In this document: one piece after another, positions 61,706-64,000 of the stretch
How the letters are laid out: each line of letters opens with the position of its first letter
Position numbering within the stretch: position 1 is the stretch's first letter
Source: Sipunculus nudus
Lineage: Eukaryota > Annelida > Sipuncula > Golfingiida > Sipunculidae
Assembly (NCBI GenBank): GCA_026874595.1
Contig: CM049314.1
Span: 38,483,229-38,547,228 of the forward strand
DNA length: 64,000 bases
Direction: 5' to 3'
Notes under the pieces: model-generated
Database searches by the model: none
Told to the model about the DNA's origin: nothing
What the model saw: the letters and a program-made list of their open reading frames with translations, nothing else
Position numbers and translations under genes: made by a program

Positions 61706-62204
61706 TATATAAAAGTCGCGGAAAGTTCTCAAACAGGACAAGTTTTATGAAAATAAATCTAAGTACAGAAATACATGTGGTCTCGAAAAACGCGGTAGCC
61801 AATTGTACGTGATAAACGGGAATGTTTATGAATATTTAATATCCTCATAAACATTCGGCATTCTGAGGACAGACGAGTAAGAGCAATGGGTGAAACAAGA
61901 TATGCCTGTGTTCAGTTTTTTGTTGCTGAACATCGTTGTTTCTGAGGCGGTTGAAGGCTGATGCTGTGTAGAAAAAATATATATATCGATGCTCATAAGC
62001 CCTCAGTCTCGACATCCATTCACTGTAAGCGATACCTGGCACATGTATATTGTGCTAATACACTTACACCTTACTACTGATAAAAAAAGCAAAAAGGGAA
62101 CGCACGCCTGCCTTGTGGCCTCGCGTCGTCACCATATCAAACGCCGGCATATCCAGTGTTGCCTTGCATGTAGTAAAGAAGGGGTTGCCGCACCGGGATC
62201 AAAA
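61706..62204 (+). promoter_or_regulatory. Candidate TATA box and 5' leader exon of the second ADH-like gene
   Basis: A TATA-like TATATAAAA lies at 61706-61714, and a strong donor, AAAA/gtaagt, at 62204. The first coding exon at 63085 has an acceptor just before its ATG, so a leader exon is needed; this is the best-placed one seen. A CCAAT at about 61799 lies downstream of that TATA, so the real start could be lower. This is inference; no transcript is seen. Confidence 0.3.
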
Positions 62205-62395
62205 GTAAGTTGCAAAACAGTTAAACTTAGTGACATAGAGATAATATTAAAAATATACAAGTGGTAAACTACTATACGTTATGCTGTTCAGGTATCTCAT
62301 GGTAAAAAGTACTGTAATACTAAGCTGAGATATGTTCGAAATATTTCGGTACCTTTTGCAGGTTTATATGTATAAGTGATGTAGCAGGGTACACA

Positions 62396-62812
62396 TCATC
62401 CGAGTCCGAGTGCAAATTCGAACCAACCTTCTTCGAGCATGTGTTAGTTGGAACCCGAGTCTTAGTCCGAGTCTAATACTAATATCCGAGAACTAAATTC
62501 AAACTGGAAATTTCAGAATATCGTGTGCATTTTTAAGTTAGTCCACAATTAGTTTTACTTTATTGGTTAAACTCCTGATGCTAAGCAAAGCGTGGTATAA
62601 ATATAGTATTATTATTTTGTAATATTATGTTAGTAGTTCGCACACAAGTACAAAAGTTTTATCAAAAGTGACAGTGTTGTATTCTATTGGACTCGAGATT
62701 GACTTGGCCTGATTTCTCGAGTCCTTACCTCCGAGTCCGAGTACAAGTCCAGGACCTTCGTGTCCAAGCCCCACTCTGAGTCCCTAAAAAGTGGACTCGA
62801 GTCCGAATTCGA
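62396..62812. repeat. Cluster of GAGTCCGAGT-type decamers
   Basis: CGAGTCCGAGT, GAGTCTTAGTCCGAGTC, CTCGAGTCC, CTCCGAGTCCGAGTAC, CTCTGAGTCCC and GGACTCGAGTCCGAATTCGAG are packed near both ends of about 420 bp, around a plain AT-rich core. Arrangement near the ends suggests a MITE with subterminal repeats. It lies between the leader exon and first coding exon of the second ADH-like gene. Confidence 0.45.
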
Positions 62813-62859
62813 GTTTTTTTTTTTTAACCGATGTGCGTCATATTGGCTAGAAAAACAGC

Positions 62860-62861
<2 letters not shown>

Positions 62862-62906
<45 letters not shown>
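62862..62906. repeat. (GA)n microsatellite
   Basis: About 44 pure bases in the leader intron of the second ADH-like gene. Confidence 0.95.
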
Positions 62907-62908
<2 letters not shown>

Positions 62909-63084
62909 AGAGAAAGTGCATGCGTAAATCTACAAACCATGAACACCGCGAAATGTTTGGACAAACTATACCGTCTTATAACGTAAACTTTAGGTGACAT
63001 TGTTTTGCATGATGGTTTTCGAGTGTATGTTATATATTTTATAAATAGGTAAAAACATTTTTTTTCTTTCTCCTCAGCATCAAC

Positions 63085-63189
63085 ATGGCGACGAAGAACA
63101 AAAGGATGGAGATGCTGGAGTTCAATAAACCATTAGAGTTGAAAGTGGCTCCAGTCCCTGAAGCGCCACCTGAAGGAGCAATCATCAAG
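63085..63189 (+). CDS. First coding exon of a second ADH-like gene (3' partial)
   Basis: The acceptor tttctttctcctcag at 63077 is followed by CATCAAC and ATGGCGACG. The exon is open for 35 codons (MATKNKRMEMLEFNKPLELK and so on, ending GAIIK) and stops at the donor gtaatg in phase 0. The start MxxxEFNKPLELK..PVPEAPPEGxxIK is the usual N-terminal strand pair of zinc alcohol dehydrogenases and would join to a V-x-x-AGICHSD exon like that at 5069. The acceptor in front of the ATG means an upstream non-coding exon exists. The other exons lie beyond the window. Very likely a tandem paralogue of the gene at 5-18 kb. Confidence 0.85.
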
Positions 63190-63819
63190 GTAATGGCAAT
63201 TCAGTTATTTTTATTTTTCCCGCAGTTATTTACTAGTCCTTGATCACGGCTGGTAAGCCTAATTTGAGTCTTGATACAAGCCACACGGGGAAATGTACCG
63301 CAAGGCTCACCCATCCGTCTCAAGTTTCATTACGTACTGACATCAGACGGTCAAGGAAATAGATTTCTAATTGAATTAGTTAGTCAGGGATTAAAAGAAA
63401 AGGGCGCGACTATAAATATATTTTTTTCTTTAGCGCCATGATCAGAAAACAGAGATTTCAAGTTTTATCATTATCCCACAAACATTACTAACTCTAATAG
63501 TTTGAAATTTAATGAATGTACCGAGACTTGCTGAATCTTTTTTTCTATTCTCTTTCTGCAAACAAGTAATTTAAGTGGCTCATGCATGAAATTTCGAATA
63601 ATTTTTCTGCGCAGGGATGGAATTTGATTTCTGTGATCCTTTAACTTAAATAAATCTCAATGCATGGTTGAAGTTCATAATGAAAAACGGAAAACAAGTC
63701 TTTCATCGGTGGGAAGTTCATCAGAATCTTAATTCATCATTACTTACTCGATTATATATTTAATATATTTATATATATGCATATATATAAATTTCGTAGC
63801 CAAGAAGTTAAGGTGCTCA

Positions 63820-63825
63820 AATATA

Positions 63826-63861
<36 letters not shown>
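63820..63861. repeat. (TA)n microsatellite
   Basis: Interrupted, then about 30 pure TA bases near the window end. Confidence 0.9.
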
Positions 63862-63863
<2 letters not shown>

Positions 63864-64000
63864 CATAAGACCCAAATCACAGACCTACAAAACAAATTTA
63901 ATTAAAATTGCTTAAAATGTTTATAAAGCATTTAATGAGAAATATTATACTATGCATAAATTTGTGCCACAGATCATGTCTCTATTTTTTTTTTTAATTT

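Noticed and set aside
1-64000. CRISPR arrays, bacterial operons, rRNA or phage
   Set aside because: The window is intron-bearing animal DNA; no such structure is seen.

Overview
The window looks like one AT-rich stretch of animal nuclear DNA. Genes are split by introns with GT..AG borders, long (TA)n arrays are everywhere, and there are tRNA-derived SINEs, LINE remnants and an LTR retrotransposon. Codon phase runs cleanly across introns, so this is a eukaryote. The repeat mix and the kind of retroelement suggest a marine invertebrate, most likely a bivalve mollusc; that is inference, since no species marker is visible.

Layout. At 5069-17926 (+) lie the last nine coding exons of a zinc-dependent medium-chain alcohol dehydrogenase-like gene. 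Its first coding exon is upstream of the window. At 63085-63189 (+) is the first coding exon of a second gene of the same kind, with a candidate promoter and 5' leader exon at 61.7-62.2 kb. So the window holds the body of one gene and the head of another, probably a tandem pair about 45 kb apart. Introns of the first gene carry an 84-bp minisatellite that repeats the exon-2 splice donor, a foldback MITE-like element, a GA-rich minisatellite, a dead LINE fragment and a SINE.

The DNA between the two dehydrogenase genes is mostly repeats and relics: a broken leucine-rich-repeat gene (19.48-21.43 kb); a triplicated non-coding unit (28.87-30.53 kb); a recently inserted LTR element with a 5-bp target duplication (37.69-41.47 kb), whose single ORF carries an integrase remnant in front of reverse transcriptase and RNase H; a decayed L1/Tx1-like LINE on the minus strand (42.0-43.9 kb); the four last exons of an unrecognised single-pass membrane protein (50.02-51.95 kb, +); a 24-bp type minisatellite (52.55-53.46 kb); remains of a polycystin-1-like gene (53.8-55.0 kb, -); and a phase-consistent chain of small exons of unknown function (57.48-60.99 kb, +).

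No cluster acting as one pathway is visible. The best leads are the phase-preserving duplication of a splice donor in the dehydrogenase gene, the integrase-first retroelement deletion derivative whose ORF starts inside the primer-binding site, and two unrecognised multi-exon genes. All homology statements come from reading translations by eye; no search was run.
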